Shown piece after piece: positions 61,372 through 64,000 of a DNA stretch of 64,000 nucleotides. The notes beneath the pieces were generated by a model. The model was not told the origin of the DNA. It worked only from the letters and a program-made list of their open reading frames with translations, and did no database searches. The position numbers and the translations under genes were made by a program. Every line of letters starts with the position of its first letter. Position 1 is the stretch's first letter. The DNA lies in contig CM060912.1 of assembly GCA_030737875.1 (NCBI GenBank), positions 209,263,231 to 209,327,230 on the forward strand. Reading direction: 5' to 3'. Source of the DNA: Allium sativum (lineage: Eukaryota > Streptophyta > Magnoliopsida > Asparagales > Amaryllidaceae).

Positions 61372-64000
61372 AAACAGATATATATTTAGCAGAGATTAAC
61401 AATACATTTCAAAATACGATGTTAGACACATAATCTTGTCTTTAACTGGTTTAAAGAACTAATGTCATTTGAAACACAGTTCACGATAAACCCAAAATCA
61501 CATTCCATTGACCATGGAATTTTCACGGAAAACGGATCAATATATATAATCGATATTAATTTCCATATCCGACAAATAAAATAAATATAATAACAGCCAT
61601 GTCTTTTAAATTCCATATATAGTAACAGTCAACCTCCACAGAAGCTCACTTCGATTATCACTAAATCGAATTCCATTCAATTCCAATTTAATATATTAAA
61701 TTGAAAAACTTTACTTTGGAAAATTTTCATTTAAATTTTAATAAATTTTTTATATATTCCAAATCACATTTCACTGTTAATCGGGTTAAAGAACGAATGT
61801 CGTTAAAAACACTGTTCACAATAAACCCAATTCACATTCCATTTTATTCCAATTACTAAATATAACTGGAAACTCTAATAATCTTAATTAAAAGATTTAT
61901 TCTTTTCACGTGAGGTTTAAGAATAGTGTTATTTAAGACACCATTCATGACAAACCCAAAATCCACTTTGATATTAAATATAAGGCTCTAAACAAAAATT
62001 ATATCGGCTTACATTCAATATCAAATTCTGAAACCAACACATATCGTATTGGGAATAACGATATATATCTATCTTCCAAATTCGTCCAAAATATCTATAT
62101 AGGCACGGAATCCAATATCGAAATATTCCGGATATTATTTCTATTCAAATCCATTCCAATTTATATATTGGAAATTTCTGGTTACATCAAAACCCTTTAT
62201 AAATCTAGTTAATAACTAGTTCATTTAGATAAAAATATATTTTTATCTTTATAAACGTGAATTTTTCATCCAAATTCTTTCCAAATCATTTATTATGATT
62301 TTACACAAATTATTAATATTTTTAATAATTTTATCATGGCTCGTATAGTCAGTTTCCAATAACGGGCACCGAACAGCTTCTGTAGCGACCTTTTCCAAAT
62401 TTGATTTGGACATAATTCTAAATCCAACCGTTAGATTTAAAATCACTTAAATTCTTTGGAAATCTCTTTTCGATACGAACCTAGCGATTCCGGTTTTAGG
62501 GGAATCCGACGGTCGAATCTCTCGTAAAGTCAATTCAAAGTCAATAGTCGAAATTCGCGAGCGGTCGCGGCGCGGCACGTTCTATTCAGGCCATTAAATA
62601 TATATCTATATAATATTATATATATTTCATCGATTTCCATCTAAAACGTATTTTATAATTTGTTTATAAATTCATTTTAAAACGATTCCCACTTTCATTT
62701 CAATTTTAAATCAAAATTGAATCCTCCTTATCATTATAATATTTAAATGATAATATTTTCGAAATATCTGATTTTGAAATCATTTCCTTTTCGATATTCG
62801 TTATAAAAATGTATAAAATCGATATAAATAACGTTCGCCTAAAAATGACGCAAATCTAATCAACATGGCTTCACACATTTTAATATTTTTGTGTCCATCC
62901 AAAATTCGACATCAAATTCATTTTTTAATCCTTCACTGAATATTATTTTAAAATATTCGTTATTCCTGAATTGGAATCAGACACACCCAATGACCATATC
63001 ATTATATTTATATGGATTTCAAACAACATATGTATACACAACAATGATAACCAATCATCCATCATCCAGAGTGCATAACACAACTCCATAAGCATTAAAC
63101 ATAAATAATTAATGCTTACAACAGTCTGTCAACCTATCGATTGACATACAACTAAACAATTAGGATTAGTGTACGTCAAATATCATACTAATACCCGTAT
63201 GGGGTTTCAACCAACAAATACTGAATATTATTCGTGCATTTGGGCGATGTGTAAAATTTATCGTCCCAATCAATATCAATTAAATGGGTGTACATAAACA
63301 AATCGTCCGATTTGTAAATGAATATTTATTTTCATTTCAGGATAATTTTATGTCGTTCACCTACGCGTTAAAAATTATATTTTTAAAGATAAATTATTTA
63401 TTTCAACAAATGAATGTTTTTAATAGTTCATACATTCAATAAAAATGGTATTTTTATTGTTCAAACACTTTATTCAACACATGAATATTTTATATAGTTT
63501 ATTTAAACATTAAAAATGATATTTTTAATGAATAAATATATTTCAGAAAATTTAGGCATTATAACGGCGCGATATTAAAACCGGAGTAATGTCTAGCATT
63601 ACCCCTCTCCTGATACTGGCTCGCGCCATACACAATAATCACAACCAATACAAACAATCACACAATCAATTTTACAATCACAATCCAAATTTCCACAATA
63701 CAATCCAAACAAACAAATATGGTTTGTACAATAAATAGTGTCTGGGTTACTAAGCCCCGTCTGCAACCTAGAATATATTTAACTATAAAATAAATTGAGT
63801 GAGAAGGTGTTCTCACATTGGGATCCACTCTGCCGTTGCTTTTTGACGTTCTGATTTGATGTTCTAGTTCCAGAATTTGCAAACGGACTCCAATCTTCAT
63901 GCCGTCTTGTTTTCTAGCTTAAACGCGCCATTCTGGACAACTTTCGCTAGTGACATTTCATCCGAAATTAGTCCATTTCACCAGAATTTGCGAAAAGACA

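Larger units (their letters stand above)
51862..64000 (-). mobile_element. Element B: non-autonomous giant-LTR retrotransposon, right end outside window
   Basis: On the minus strand: 5' LTR (visible 64000-59128), PBS at 59124-59113, internal region 59127-58073, polypurine tract, 3' LTR 58072-51862. The design and much of the sequence resemble A, but B is clearly diverged. There is no gag or pol. It interrupts the copia at 51861. The 3' LTR lacks about 65 bp found at the end of the 5' LTR, so the left boundary may reflect a deletion or aberrant integration. The target duplication cannot be checked in the window. Confidence 0.88.
59128..64000 (-). repeat. 5' LTR of element B (3' 4.9 kb visible)
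   Basis: It is paired with 51862-56730 or so. Three-stem elements at 60407-60465 and 61313-61371 match those of the 3' LTR. Its end reads CCGGGAAGTTCGGGTCGCTACA in transcript sense, close to the LTR end of A. No gene is supported. Confidence 0.88.

Overview
The window is plant nuclear DNA made almost entirely of nested LTR retrotransposons. The evidence is Ty3/gypsy and Ty1/copia coding domains of plant lineages (Tekay-type chromovirus, Tat, SIRE/Maximus-like copia), primer-binding sites matching plant initiator-tRNA(Met), and AT-rich composition. I see no intact host gene, no rRNA or tRNA gene and no CRISPR array. Both gag-pol sets are broken by stops and frameshifts, so nothing here looks autonomous today.

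Layout. The oldest layer is a + strand copia integrase pseudogene, visible in two pieces, 11288-11923 and 51694-51861. Its reading resumes across a 39.8-kb insertion. (1) That insertion is G, a minus-strand chromovirus at 11924-51688 with target duplication GCAGT on both sides. Its right (5') LTR, 48442-51688, is whole. Its left (3') LTR is cut into three pieces by two younger insertions: A (12102-26119, + strand, target duplication AAAAA) and E (27629-41696, a minus-strand Tat element, target duplication GGCAT). (2) On the left the copia is interrupted at 11287/11288 by an LTR fragment, D (9994-11287), and D is itself interrupted by element C (1-9993, left end outside the window). (3) On the right the copia is interrupted at 51861/51862 by element B (minus strand, running off the right edge).

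Elements A, B, C and probably D are related non-autonomous retrotransposons of unusual proportions: LTRs of about 6-6.5 kb around internal regions of only 1.0-1.1 kb with no gag or pol. Each has an initiator-Met PBS and a G-rich polypurine tract. Although diverged, they share structured motifs. One is a three-stem element near the LTR 3' end whose stems carry compensatory changes between copies. Another is a pair of small hairpins just after the PBS. A third, in A and B, is a set of three GGGTTT/AACCC hairpins. These look like the functional core of a family that depends on proteins supplied in trans.

Element E is a 14-kb Tat element with 800-bp LTRs and gag, protease, RT/RNase H and integrase on the minus strand. 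A second gene runs in the opposite direction (about 28.8-33.2 kb, + strand) with its own TATA box, probable introns and a long coiled-coil product. Between this gene and integrase lies an array of five ~110-bp tandem repeats. By eye, LTR divergence is about 1.8% for E, 2-3% for A, 3-4% for G and 3-4% for C, which agrees with the order of nesting.
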